In this document: in pieces, positions 24,996-33,523 of the stretch
Layout of the letters: each line of letters opens with the position of its first letter
Numbering within the stretch: position 1 is the stretch's first letter
From: Anaerolineales bacterium
GTDB lineage: Bacteria; Chloroflexota; Anaerolineae; Anaerolineales; Villigracilaceae
Direction of reading: 5' to 3'
DNA: 64,000 nt
Assembly: GCA_016927315.1 (NCBI GenBank)
Contig: JAFGMV010000036.1
Coordinates: forward strand, 1 to 64,000
The notes under the pieces: model-generated
Seen by the model: only the letters and a program-made list of their open reading frames with translations
Told to the model about the DNA's origin: nothing
The model's database searches: none
Translations under genes and position numbers: made by a program

Positions 24996-25574
24996 GTTGA
25001 ATCTCCTTTGTCAATGCTGTATACCAGGCGGCAGTGCTGCCTGACGGATGGTTAATAGTGTGTGCCTGCTGGCAATCGATCCCCAAAGAGGAGAACGTGT
25101 CCCACCATAAATGAACCTCCTTCCGGTTCCCAAAACGTGAAAACAATGCGGCCGCATGGCCGGCGCCCGGAGAGAACCAGTGGACATCTTCACCGCCCCA
25201 CCAGCGCCAGAAACAGGTATAGCCTCAAAAAACTCTCAAAAACTTGCAAAGGCTATCAAAAACTATCAGGTTTTGGAAATTGGCAGGGCCCCACACGGTT
25301 TTCCCGCCCTGAAGGACCAGATGGATTGATAAGGTATCGCTGGTGATGGAAAAACAGGCGTGTACAATCCCCTGGCGCACACCTGGCGCCGCCAGCCGGG
25401 ACAGCGCGCCTGCGAAAGCCTGTTCCAGTCATTCCCTGAACCTGCAAGGTTGCCCCTCATTATGCTTCGGGTCTGGATTGACTGTGCCGGTGTTCTCTAG
25501 TGCGTTACAATTATTGGGCGGCAGGCGCTCGCACATCCAGGCGGTTGTCTGCAGATCAAAAAAGGAGCCGTACA
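24996..25574. other. long intergenic region with phased A-tracts
   Basis: About 580 bases between divergent genes. Frames on both strands look non-coding. The only structured part is the A-tract series at 25226-25262. No clear promoter could be assigned to either flanking gene. Confidence 0.5.
25226..25262. repeat. phased A-tracts (possible intrinsic bend)
   Basis: A-runs lie at 25227-25232, 25238-25242, 25248-25250 and 25258-25262, each about 10-11 bases apart, within repeats of TCAAAAACT. A-tracts spaced by one helical turn bend DNA. The region is upstream of an IHF-like protein gene and of the ATC-hydrolase-like gene. Confidence 0.6.
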
Positions 25575-26069
25575 ATGATCACCAGGGAAGAATTACTCGA
25601 GAAAGTCAATGAAACCCGCAAGGAGGAATTCAAAGCACGCGTCGATGACCTGAACGCCTTGAAGCAGGAATTCGGGGAAAAAGTGGTAGAGATCGTCGCC
25701 AGAGAACGGGGCAAGAAAGTCGAAGAAAACTGGCGCAGGATCGCAGAAGAACACGGCCGAAACGATATCGAAGGAATCAAACAGACCTTATGGCGATGGG
25801 TGGCTGAGGCAGGCTTTGAGTTCACTGAAATTGAAACCGACGAAGTCGGGACCCAGTTACATGTCACGAAATGCCCCCTGGCCGATATGGCCCGGGAACT
25901 TGAGGCTGCTGACTGGGGATTTACCTGTTATTGTGCAGATGACCCGCATATCACCGCCGGCTTCAATCCCGAAATTGGCTTCCGGCGCACAAAAACCCTG
26001 ATGGAAGGCGATCAATACTGCGATCACTTCTACTTTATGAAGGAGAATTCCGGCAATCCTGAAAAGTGA
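25575..26069 (+). CDS. ATC-hydrolase-like (L-2-amino-thiazoline-4-carboxylate hydrolase family) protein
   Basis: A 164-residue protein. The start at 25575 has AGGAG nine bases upstream; 25 codons upstream in the same frame are unrelated. A charged helical N-terminus (about 1-65) precedes a domain with EVGTQLHVTKCPLADMARELEAADWGFTCYCADDPHITAGFNPEIGFRRTKTLMEGDQYCDHFYF. The conserved cysteines and histidines and the closing GDQYCDHFYF match the ATC hydrolase family. Most members have unknown substrates, so only the family is claimed. It stands alone, convergent with the endonuclease IV gene. Confidence 0.78.
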   Translation: MITREELLEKVNETRKEEFKARVDDLNALKQEFGEKVVEIVARERGKKVEENWRRIAEEHGRNDIEGIKQTLWRWVAEAGFEFTEIETDEVGTQLHVTKCPLADMARELEAADWGFTCYCADDPHITAGFNPEIGFRRTKTLMEGDQYCDHFYFMKENSGNPEK

Positions 26070-26134
26070 AAATTGCCCCGGGGCGGCGCTGCCTGAAACC
26101 CTGAACGGCAACCAGCAGGCATCCTATGGCCGTG

Positions 26135-26989
26135 CTATTCCCCTTCCCGGCTGATCTCCATCCAGGCTTTTTTGAGATTCAGCGCATCTTGCTCCATGAT
26201 GGGGCTTTCGCTCAGGATGCGCCCACCGCAGTTGAAGTCATTCAACGCTTTCAACAGGGCAGTCTCATCGATATCAGCTTCGGCAAGCGGCAGGTGCTTA
26301 CGCTCACCTTTTTCCCCGTATTCGATACCCGATATGTGAATATGCAGACGCTTAAGGGAAGCCTCACCCAGTGCCCTGGCATATGCCTCCAGGGAGTGAG
26401 CCCATTCAGCATAGGTATTCATGGTACCATCACCCGGGCGGGCGTGCAGGTGGGCAAAATCCAGGCAGGGTTCCACGCCATCGACCTCAAGACCCATTAC
26501 CAGGGTGTCTTCCAGAGAACCCAACATCGCAGGCTTCCCCATCGTTTCGGGCCGCAGGGTCACCGGGCTGCCTGCCGCCCGCAGTTCGTCGACACATGCC
26601 TGTAAACGCGGGACAACTGTCTTTAAGACCGCCCCTGCCGGCCTGCCGAAATACGAACCCGGGTGGAATATGATGTCGGTGGCGCCTGCCAGGCGGCCAT
26701 AATGGGCTGCATCCATCAATCGCCGGCGCGACTTGGGCCATTCTTCATCATCTGCGTTGATGTTGATGAAATAGGGGGCATGTACACTCAGCGCCACATC
26801 CTGTTCGCCAGACGCTTCCCGGATGGCTTCACAGGTCTGTTCGGAAACCCGTACGGCCCGAACCCAACCGAGTTCCAGCGCCAGCAAACCAATAGACCGG
26901 CTGAAAAGAACAGCCCCAACACTTCCGCCGGTTTTTTTGGGCGTGCCAGCCGGGGAACCTACCGTACCAAAGCGGAAAGAAAGCGCCAT
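26135..26989 (-). CDS. nfo: endonuclease IV (AP endonuclease) family protein
   Basis: A 284-residue TIM-barrel protein of the AP endonuclease 2 / endonuclease IV family, which cleaves DNA at abasic sites. Metal-ligand motifs are seen: SVHAPYFIN, IIFHPGSYFG, LRPETMGK, LDFAHLHARPG and HIHISGIEYG, then SESPIMEQD. The ATG at 26989 is used because GGAGG lies nine bases upstream and within the longer frame. A general sugar isomerase of the same superfamily is a less likely alternative. It is followed by the dgkA-ybeY group on the same strand. Confidence 0.85.
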   Translation of the reverse strand: MALSFRFGTVGSPAGTPKKTGGSVGAVLFSRSIGLLALELGWVRAVRVSEQTCEAIREASGEQDVALSVHAPYFININADDEEWPKSRRRLMDAAHYGRLAGATDIIFHPGSYFGRPAGAVLKTVVPRLQACVDELRAAGSPVTLRPETMGKPAMLGSLEDTLVMGLEVDGVEPCLDFAHLHARPGDGTMNTYAEWAHSLEAYARALGEASLKRLHIHISGIEYGEKGERKHLPLAEADIDETALLKALNDFNCGGRILSESPIMEQDALNLKKAWMEISREGE

Positions 26990-27020
26990 ACACCCAACCC
27001 CTCCGGGAATCACGAACCGA

Positions 27021-27407
27021 TCAGGTACCCAATATCCCCTGGAATTTTTTTAATATAGACGGACCCAGGATCAACACACCAATCGCCACCGCAGCCAGGG
27101 CTGCGATCAATACGGCCGCAGCCCCGACATCCTTGCCCACTTCAGCCAATGGATGTCTCGAAGGGCTGGCCAGGTCGACCACGGCTTCAATGGCAGTGTT
27201 GATAAATTCAGCGGCCCAAACCATCATGATCGTCAGGATCAATATCGCCCAATCCTGCAGCGAGAGCCGCAGCCAGATTGCCGCCAGGATCACAGCCGCT
27301 GAAAACAATGTATGGATCCAGGTATTTTTCTGTGTGCGCAATACATACCACCAGCCGCGGAATGCATACCCGAAAGAACGAATACGGGAGAGGAAGAATT
27401 CTTTCAC
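27021..27407 (-). CDS. dgkA: undecaprenol/diacylglycerol kinase
   Basis: A 128-residue membrane kinase of the DgkA family, with three to four helices, WWYVLRTQKNTWIH and the signature AEFINTAIEAVVD followed by KDVGAAAVL. In Gram-positive-type bacteria this enzyme phosphorylates undecaprenol to regenerate the lipid carrier of wall synthesis. The start is a GTG at 27407 whose GTGA overlaps the ybeY stop; the longer frame to 27467 lies inside ybeY. The ybeY-dgkA order matches that in many bacteria. Confidence 0.9.
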   Translation of the reverse strand: MKEFFLSRIRSFGYAFRGWWYVLRTQKNTWIHTLFSAAVILAAIWLRLSLQDWAILILTIMMVWAAEFINTAIEAVVDLASPSRHPLAEVGKDVGAAAVLIAALAAVAIGVLILGPSILKKFQGILGT

Positions 27408-27859
27408 TCGCGCACCACCAGATCGGGTAATCCGATCGCTTCCAGGATCCGGGCCTGGGCTTCCCACATCCGCCTTTTCTCATCTTGAGCGGCATGGTCA
27501 TGTCCCAGCAGGTGGAGCACACCATGCACAACCAGCAGCTGCACTTCCGCCTCCAGCGAATGACCGGCCTGCTCCGCCTGGGAGGCAGCCCGAGGCGCCG
27601 AGATCAGAATATCTCCCAGGTACAGGGTTCCGGTTTCCGGGTCTGTCTCAGAAGCCGGAAAAGAGAGCACATCGGTGGGAGCGTCGATCCCAAGATATTC
27701 CCGATTGAGCGACCGCAGCTGATCGTCACCTGTCAGGACAATCGTCAGATCGGTTTCAGGCGCTGCCCCCTGCTGCTCCAATGCAGTTATTACAGCTCGT
27801 TCCAACAACGGCTGCTTTACGGATTGCGATAAACCCGGATCAGTATTGATGTTGATCAT
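27404..27859 (-). CDS. ybeY: endoribonuclease YbeY
   Basis: A 151-residue YbeY family protein involved in 16S rRNA maturation and ribosome quality control. The zinc motif HGVLHLLGHDH (H-x3-H-x5-H) is intact at about 115-125. REYLGIDAPTDVLSFP and YLGDILIS are typical. It overlaps the upstream HD-membrane gene by four bases and dgkA by four, so the three are coupled. Confidence 0.95.
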   Translation of the reverse strand: MININTDPGLSQSVKQPLLERAVITALEQQGAAPETDLTIVLTGDDQLRSLNREYLGIDAPTDVLSFPASETDPETGTLYLGDILISAPRAASQAEQAGHSLEAEVQLLVVHGVLHLLGHDHAAQDEKRRMWEAQARILEAIGLPDLVVRE

Positions 27860-29991
27860 ATTGTCGGCGATGGCTTACTTTCTGCAGCGGTATCGGCTTC
27901 TTTCTCTTTCGCTTGCGGATATTTTATACGCGGGTGATAAGTCCCCCTCAGCGTCATCGCAAAGGAGTTGACAATTGTATTCAGATCGCGCAGCGTCAAT
28001 TGGGTGTTATCCAACTGGCCGGATTTCCGGATAGCGTTTACAGCTTCCTGGATCATCTTGCGCAGTTCTTCTTCACCTTCAGGCTTCCGGGCGCGCGCCC
28101 GGGCTTCGACGCCATCCGCCAGCATGAGTAAAGCGGTCTCCTTTGAACGCGGCGCCGGGCCGGGATAGCGGAACAACTCCTTATCGACCTTTGATTCGTC
28201 TCCCCCGGCCGCCTCCACGGCCTTATTGTATTGATAGCTGGTAATCATCTCTCCATGATGTTCCAGGATAAAATCTTCCATCCGTTTGGGCAGCCGGTAT
28301 TTACGCGCCAGGGCGACCCCATCGGTGACATGTTTGATAATCACCATCGCGCTGTCTTCCGGCTGCAGGTCATCATGAGTGTTGATACTTCCCGGGGCCT
28401 GGTTCTCAATAAAGAAAGCCGGGTTCTTGGCTTTGCCGATATCGTGGAACAAGGCGCCAATGCGGGTCAGCAATGCATCGGCGCCAATCCGTTCGGCAGC
28501 CTGCTCGGCCAGGTTTGCCACTTGCAGGCTGTGCTGGTACGTTCCAGGGGCGTTTTGCAAAAAGTACCTCAACAGGGGCGTGTCTGGCCTCGAGATTTCC
28601 AGCAGCTGCAGCGTTGTGGCCATACCAAGAATCTGGGCCAGGAAATACTGCAGCAAGAAGGCCAGGCTGGCAGAGGCAATCCCATTAAAGGCCACCGCGC
28701 CAAATAATTGCAGGGTTCCCAGCCAATCCAGCGCAAAGAAGGGGAAGCGGTAAGCCAGGATCATAGCGATTCCGGCGCCAGTGATAGCGATCCCTGCCAG
28801 GGCAAAAGATCTCACGCGCCGGGCCGGCCCTAACACCAGCACACTGGATAAAGAGGCCAGCAAGAAATAAGGCGTCAGGTCCAACGTATTGGACAGCCCG
28901 AAAGCTGCCAGCAAGCTGATGATCAGAGAAAAGACCAGCCCAATCTCTAACCCAAACAATGTTGCGATCAGCAAACCAAATGCCGGTAATGGGTACGCGT
29001 ACGGTAAAACGGTGCGCCCGGGAATTGCAACCCGCGCCCCGGCCAGGAAAATCAGGAAGATCAAGGTCAGTAGGATCAGGTTCCTGTAACTGTTGAGAAC
29101 CGGAAGCTTGCGGCGAGTGAAATAAACCCACACAAAGGCAGCCACCATTGTGACAAGCGCTGCCGAAGAAAAATAATCATCCACCTGGCTGCCCAGATCC
29201 ACCATATCGAGCTTTTCCAGGGCTTCCATATCGATGGCTTTAATAATTTCCCCGCTCTCAACGATTGTCTCACCCTCTTTGTAGGCCTGTACAACCGGTT
29301 CTACGGCATCACGTGCTTCCTGGCGGGCTGAGTTGGTGAAATCCTCGCTGTACAGGCTGTTCGGTTCGACAAATGCCGCTACCAGGGCCGATACCAGTTC
29401 GGCCTGCTGCTCTGTCAGCGCCAGGCTGACCAATGAAGGGACCCTGCGCTGGTACGAATCAAGATCATTCTGACGGATCGTATTGCGCATCACCTGTTCC
29501 AAAACGCTCAGGGATTCCTGTTGGATGGCATCCCAGCGGGGCTCAGAAAGGTCCAGCAGGCGCTGGATCGTTTCGGGCTCCAGATTGACTTCCTGCATGG
29601 CTTCCAGGTCGGCATGTTTTTGTTCGCGGGTGGAAAATGCATCTGCACGCACAATACTGATGTATTCCAATGCATCGCGGAGCTTGCCCAATTGTTGGCG
29701 AGCGGCGGCCGGATCGGCCGGCGTATACACAGGCAGGACATTTGTTTCAGCAAGCTGGCGCGCATTGTCCGTACGCACTTCACTGACATATTCAATCGAA
29801 CGCGGCGCCTGCAAATCACGCGGGGCTACATCTCCCAACCGGACTGGCAGTGCATCGGTAGTGAGGGTCAGCGGCAGCACAACCAGCACATACGCCAGTA
29901 CCCCTGCTGCCAATAACAGGAGAACCCGCCAGAAAATCACACCTCTGGAAACACCATTAACCCTGGCCGGCAACATACTCATAGAAAACAC
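27856..29991 (-). CDS. PgpH/YqfF-type 7TM-HD phosphodiesterase
   Basis: A 711-residue membrane protein: one N-terminal helix, a large extracellular 7TMR-HDED-like domain (about 45-270), about seven membrane helices (about 280-465), and a cytoplasmic HD domain (about 480-690) with FHDIGKAKNP and ILEHHGE. PgpH homologues degrade cyclic-di-AMP. The ybeY/dgkA neighbourhood is the usual place of this gene. The first start codon is a GTG directly after the yqeY stop; ATGs at 29982 and 29976 are alternatives. No c-di-AMP synthase is in the window. Confidence 0.9.
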   Translation of the reverse strand: MFSMSMLPARVNGVSRGVIFWRVLLLLAAGVLAYVLVVLPLTLTTDALPVRLGDVAPRDLQAPRSIEYVSEVRTDNARQLAETNVLPVYTPADPAAARQQLGKLRDALEYISIVRADAFSTREQKHADLEAMQEVNLEPETIQRLLDLSEPRWDAIQQESLSVLEQVMRNTIRQNDLDSYQRRVPSLVSLALTEQQAELVSALVAAFVEPNSLYSEDFTNSARQEARDAVEPVVQAYKEGETIVESGEIIKAIDMEALEKLDMVDLGSQVDDYFSSAALVTMVAAFVWVYFTRRKLPVLNSYRNLILLTLIFLIFLAGARVAIPGRTVLPYAYPLPAFGLLIATLFGLEIGLVFSLIISLLAAFGLSNTLDLTPYFLLASLSSVLVLGPARRVRSFALAGIAITGAGIAMILAYRFPFFALDWLGTLQLFGAVAFNGIASASLAFLLQYFLAQILGMATTLQLLEISRPDTPLLRYFLQNAPGTYQHSLQVANLAEQAAERIGADALLTRIGALFHDIGKAKNPAFFIENQAPGSINTHDDLQPEDSAMVIIKHVTDGVALARKYRLPKRMEDFILEHHGEMITSYQYNKAVEAAGGDESKVDKELFRYPGPAPRSKETALLMLADGVEARARARKPEGEEELRKMIQEAVNAIRKSGQLDNTQLTLRDLNTIVNSFAMTLRGTYHPRIKYPQAKEKEADTAAESKPSPTI

Positions 29992-30438
29992 TTACTTTTG
30001 AAGTAACTCCCGAACCATCTTGCTGACCTGGTCCCCGGGCGCTCGCCCGGCAGTCTGCGGCAGAACGATCTTCATTACCTTTCCCATATCAGCCGGAGAT
30101 GCAGCGCCAACCTCAGCGATTGCTTTTTCAACCAGGGCCTGTAATTCATCAGACGGCATGGCTTTTGGCAGGAACTCATCCAAAACCGCCAGTTCTTCTT
30201 CCAATGCACCGACCAGATCACTGCGGTTTGCTTTCTCTGCTTCTTCAAGTGCCTCTTTGAGATTCTTGACTTCTTTCTGCAAAATTGACAGGATCGCCGC
30301 TTCATCCAAAGCGGTCTGACGATCAACTTCGGCCTGTTTTATAGCGGCCAATGCCATACGGACAGTGGTCTTGCGCACTGTATCACCCGATCGCATGGCA
30401 TCTTTAACTGCATTTTCAAGTTGAGTTTTCGTATCCAT
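29992..30438 (-). CDS. yqeY: GatB/YqeY-domain protein
   Basis: A 148-residue YqeY family protein, related to the tail of the GatB amidotransferase subunit. Features are the helical N-terminus KDAMRSGDTVRKTTVRMALAAIKQAEVD and the C-terminal LPKAMPSDELQALVEKAI, GKVMKIV, GRAPGDQVSKMVRELL. The family may bind tRNA but has no proven reaction. It lies directly upstream of the HD-membrane gene with no spacing. Confidence 0.92.
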   Translation of the reverse strand: MDTKTQLENAVKDAMRSGDTVRKTTVRMALAAIKQAEVDRQTALDEAAILSILQKEVKNLKEALEEAEKANRSDLVGALEEELAVLDEFLPKAMPSDELQALVEKAIAEVGAASPADMGKVMKIVLPQTAGRAPGDQVSKMVRELLQK

Positions 30439-30445
30439 GTTTTGA

Positions 30446-31129
30446 TTATACCCGAAGGGCCTCCTTATATTCGCGCCGTATCCCGGTAAACAGAGGCGCC
30501 AACTCGCTGGTTAATTGACGTATTGTCCAGTCATATTCATACCTGGTCCGTTTGGTTGCGGCTTCAACCGCATAGAAAAAGTCCTGCCCCTGCCTGGGGC
30601 TGTCCAGGTTCATCCAGGCATGGGAATCAAGCGGCAGGAGGGGAATGACCAGTTTCCTGATCCCCGGCAGGAAGCTCAGGGCCTCCCAGGGATAATAGAG
30701 TTTACCGGAGCGGAGATCCGGGCTGGAAAGCAGTTCAGGGATGAGCGGTTCGATCTGGTCAGGAGAAGGACGCACCCGCGCCTCATAATCCGCCAGCCAC
30801 AGCCTGACGTAATTGCTGTGCGCGTAAAAATCCTGTGCGGTATGCGTCAGCTTTCCAAAAGCAGTCCAGGCGGACTTCTTATTACCGGCACGCAGCGCGG
30901 GTGCGACCAAACTTCGCTGCGCTTCGATAAAAGCTTTCCCGGCTTCAAAGGCATTATTGTCGAAATGATATTCATCGTGCCCGATCTGGCCCGGCAGGTT
31001 GTCGAGGGACAGGTTGGCCGATATCACTACCTTCAGAACCTGCGGGCTCAGGACATCTTCCAGGGCAGTTGTCGTTATCGAGCGATGGTAGCTGGTCAAC
31101 ATAGGACAATTATCCCACATCCAGCCCAT
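30446..31129 (-). CDS. HET-C-like / zinc-dependent phospholipase C-like protein
   Basis: A 227-residue protein. GHDEYHFDNNAFEAG, then GKLTHTAQDFYAHSNYV and LDSHAWMNLD contain spaced His and Asp residues as in HET-C and zinc-dependent phospholipase C-like proteins. The fold is helical with no signal peptide. A true hydrolase activity is not proven; members in fungi act in incompatibility and in bacteria are largely uncharacterised. The start may be 31129 or 31102, since neither has a good ribosome-binding site. It is upstream of yqeY on the same strand. Confidence 0.65.
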   Translation of the reverse strand: MGWMWDNCPMLTSYHRSITTTALEDVLSPQVLKVVISANLSLDNLPGQIGHDEYHFDNNAFEAGKAFIEAQRSLVAPALRAGNKKSAWTAFGKLTHTAQDFYAHSNYVRLWLADYEARVRPSPDQIEPLIPELLSSPDLRSGKLYYPWEALSFLPGIRKLVIPLLPLDSHAWMNLDSPRQGQDFFYAVEAATKRTRYEYDWTIRQLTSELAPLFTGIRREYKEALRV

Positions 31130-31188
31130 TCCGTAACCCGTGCGTTTCGTTAAGATGAAAATCTCTGGACAGTTTTTACATATGAAAC

Positions 31189-31206
31189 CCCGGATATCGA
31201 TCCGGG
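31189..31206. other. small perfect hairpin in a divergent promoter region
   Basis: CCCGGAT (31189-31195) pairs with ATCCGGG (31200-31206). The region between the HET-C-like gene and the adenosyltransferase is short, and the palindrome lies upstream of the -10 box, so it may be an operator. Confidence 0.4.
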
Positions 31207-31226
31207 ATAAGTCCCCATAGTCGGTT

Positions 31227-31238
31227 TATAATACAGCA
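31227..31238 (+). promoter_or_regulatory. -10 box of a leaderless transcript
   Basis: A perfect TATAAT at 31227-31232 is followed by six bases and the ATG at 31239. No convincing -35 or ribosome-binding site is seen. Confidence 0.6.
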
Positions 31239-31784
31239 ATGGATACTTTCTTCACCAGGAAAGGCGACGATGGTACGACCGGCGTACTAGGAGAAGGGCG
31301 CCTGCCGAAACATCACCTGCGGATGGAAGCCCTGGGGTCACTGGATGAAGCGACAGCCGCCCTGGGACTGTCCCGGGCCATGTCAGGCCGGGTCCAGACC
31401 CAAACGCTTCTGGCCCGGATCCAGAACGACCTTTATCAGATGATGGCAGAAGTAGCAGCTACGCCCGAAAATGCACTCAACTTCCGGGCTATCGATGCCA
31501 AACGCGTGACCTGGCTGGAAGACCAGATCAAGCGGCTGTCCGGAGAGGTACAAATACCTAAGGAATTCATCCTGCCCGGTGAGACGCCCGTCAGCGGCGC
31601 CCTGGCGCTGGCCCGGACGATCACCCGGCGGGCCGAACGCAGGGTATCGGAACTGCTCGCCCGGCAGGAACTTGCCAACCAGGACCTGCTGCGATATCTT
31701 AACCGTCTTTCCTCCCTGATCTTCGTACTGGAAATCCAGGCCAACCAGCAGGCTGGCAAACCAACCCAATTCGTAAAGAAATGA
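31239..31784 (+). CDS. cob(I)alamin adenosyltransferase, PduO-type
   Basis: A 181-residue PduO-type ATP:corrinoid adenosyltransferase making adenosylcobalamin. The ATP-binding start TRKGDDGTTGVLGEGR and the later EFILPGETPVSGALALARTITRRAERRVSEL and YLNRLSSLIFVLE are hallmark segments. A cobalamin riboswitch was looked for upstream but is not visible in about 100 bases. It is followed after one base by the DUF554 gene. Confidence 0.93.
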   Translation: MDTFFTRKGDDGTTGVLGEGRLPKHHLRMEALGSLDEATAALGLSRAMSGRVQTQTLLARIQNDLYQMMAEVAATPENALNFRAIDAKRVTWLEDQIKRLSGEVQIPKEFILPGETPVSGALALARTITRRAERRVSELLARQELANQDLLRYLNRLSSLIFVLEIQANQQAGKPTQFVKK

Positions 31785-31785
31785 T

Positions 31786-32490
31786 ATGACCGGGACTTTC
31801 ATTAACATCGCAACCGTCCTGATGGGCGGGATCCTGGGGCTGCTGTTCGGCTCTCGCCTGTCCGATAGGATAAAACAAACCATTATCGCCGGTCTGGGAC
31901 TGTTCACGGCGGCGTACGGCATCTTCAAATTCACGGCTGCCAATAACGAACTGATCATTTTGGGCAGCCTGCTGCTTGGCGGCTTGCTGGGAGAGTGGTG
32001 GAAGATCGAAGACGGGCTGCAAAACCTGGGGAATTGGCTGGAACAGCGCTTCAATGGGAATGGGGGAAGCGGCAGTGACCGCTTCATACGCGGTTTCCTG
32101 ACCGCCTCGCTGGTCTTCTGTGTGGGTCCGATGACGATTATGGGAGCCATCGAAGACGGCCTGAGCGGCGACTATACCACCCTGGCAACCAAAGCCATCC
32201 TGGACGGGTTTGCCGCGCTGGCCTTTGCTTCCAGCCTGGGTATCGGCGTGCTGTTTTCTATCCTGGTGATCCTGGTCTTCCAGGGGGGGATCAGCCTGAT
32301 GGCCACCCAACTGGATGCAATCGTTACCCCTGCTATGCTGAATGAACTGACCGCAGTCGGCGGCTTGATCCTGGTTGGGCTGGCTGTCAGCAGCCTGCTT
32401 GAAATCAAGAAGATACGCACCGGGAATTTCCTGCCGGCGCTGTTCATCGCGCCGCTGATCGTCTGGGGGCTGGAAAAACTGGGAATATAG
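31786..32490 (+). CDS. DUF554 family membrane protein
   Basis: A 234-residue polytopic membrane protein of the DUF554 (YdfK-like) family, with about seven helices and the conserved LLGGLLGEWWKIEDGLQNLGNWLEQRF segment and FLTASLVFCVGPMTIMGAIEDGL. Function unproven. It is co-transcribed with the adenosyltransferase and ends at a hairpin. Confidence 0.88.
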   Translation: MTGTFINIATVLMGGILGLLFGSRLSDRIKQTIIAGLGLFTAAYGIFKFTAANNELIILGSLLLGGLLGEWWKIEDGLQNLGNWLEQRFNGNGGSGSDRFIRGFLTASLVFCVGPMTIMGAIEDGLSGDYTTLATKAILDGFAALAFASSLGIGVLFSILVILVFQGGISLMATQLDAIVTPAMLNELTAVGGLILVGLAVSSLLEIKKIRTGNFLPALFIAPLIVWGLEKLGI

Positions 32491-32494
32491 AAAA

Positions 32495-32516
32495 GGGTGC
32501 GGACAAGTCCGCACCC
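32495..32516 (-). terminator. shared terminator hairpin
   Basis: GGGTGCGGAC (32495-32504) pairs perfectly with GTCCGCACCC (32507-32516). On the minus strand it is followed by TTTT, so it mainly ends the DsbA-like gene, but may serve the convergent DUF554 gene as well. Confidence 0.8.
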
Positions 32517-32541
32517 TGAAATTCAAGCGTTTTCCCAAGAA

Positions 32542-33264
32542 TCATTGGGTATTCATTTCTGCCAGGGCAGCTTCAATTTCAGCCTCAAAGAGCACAAACG
32601 GTACAGCGCCAACGATCGGTTTCGTGACTGTCTCGCCATCGACTTCATACGTCAGGATAAACGTCGGCGTCGCTTCAATCCCGTCTGCAGCGCCACCGGT
32701 TATATCCTGATCGACACGATCGCGATACTTGCCGCTGTTTACACAGGATCTGAACTCACCCATATCCAGGTCAAGCACCTGGGCTTCGCTCATCAAGAAT
32801 GAATTGGTGATTGGCATTCCGTAATCCAGATACAACAAGTCGTGATATTCCCAGAATTTATTTTGATCGCCGGCGCAGTAAGCAGCATGGATGGCATCCT
32901 CCCGGGATGTCCCAGGGAAGGGAGACCGGTAAATGAAATAAACCTTCCCGGTTTTCACATAAGCATCCACAATCAGGTGTTCAGTCTCAAGCGCAAAATC
33001 CCGGCAGTGCGAACACTGGAAATCGGCATATTCAGTGATCTTCAACGGTGCGCTGGGATCGCCCATGGCATTGCTGTCTGCCATTGGGCGTGCATGCACG
33101 TCACTCAGCACCTCGGCTTTCCTTTGGTTTAAGGCGATAGTCGGATAGACGATCAATCCAAAAGCCAGCAGTACCGCGCCGACAGTCACAACGATGATCC
33201 AGATGATGCGTTGTAACTTCCGCTGCCTTTCACGTCTTTCCCGAATGATTTTTCGTTTGCTCAT
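32542..33264 (-). CDS. DsbA-like thiol-disulfide protein, membrane-anchored
   Basis: A 240-residue protein. A basic N-terminus and one membrane helix (about 18-40) anchor a DsbA/DsbG-like thioredoxin domain outside the membrane. The redox site is FQCSHCRDF, a CxxC motif, and the cis-Pro loop reads ATPTF. AGGAG five bases before ATG 33264 fixes the start. It probably oxidises or reshuffles disulfides in exported proteins; no DsbB or VKOR partner is seen nearby. Confidence 0.9.
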   Translation of the reverse strand: MSKRKIIRERRERQRKLQRIIWIIVVTVGAVLLAFGLIVYPTIALNQRKAEVLSDVHARPMADSNAMGDPSAPLKITEYADFQCSHCRDFALETEHLIVDAYVKTGKVYFIYRSPFPGTSREDAIHAAYCAGDQNKFWEYHDLLYLDYGMPITNSFLMSEAQVLDLDMGEFRSCVNSGKYRDRVDQDITGGAADGIEATPTFILTYEVDGETVTKPIVGAVPFVLFEAEIEAALAEMNTQ

Positions 33265-33523
33265 AAGTACTCCTGCTTCATCGAAAACATAGACTTGGAA
33301 TTTTGCCATGTTCGGTTGGATTTGTCCATAGTAGGATAATTAACATTAGATTAGAGGTTGCATTCCGCGTTATTATGACAAACGGGAGGCAGGGTCCGGT
33401 GGTATTTTCACAATCCCTCTACCGGTGTTTATCGGGGAGTAGCGCTGCAGTCGAAAAGTCTCATCCGGGGTAATCGGCGCCGTCAAGGGCGCCAACCTGA
33501 ATGGGGTGAGGGTTTGCTGATGA
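33265..33523. other. gap between DsbA-like and V4R genes
   Basis: About 260 bases; no promoter of standard quality and no gene supported. A short plus-strand frame from 33375 has no recognisable content. Confidence 0.4.

Noticed and set aside
31130-31238. cobalamin riboswitch before the adenosyltransferase
   Set aside because: The gap is too short, and no B12-box or long conserved fold is seen.
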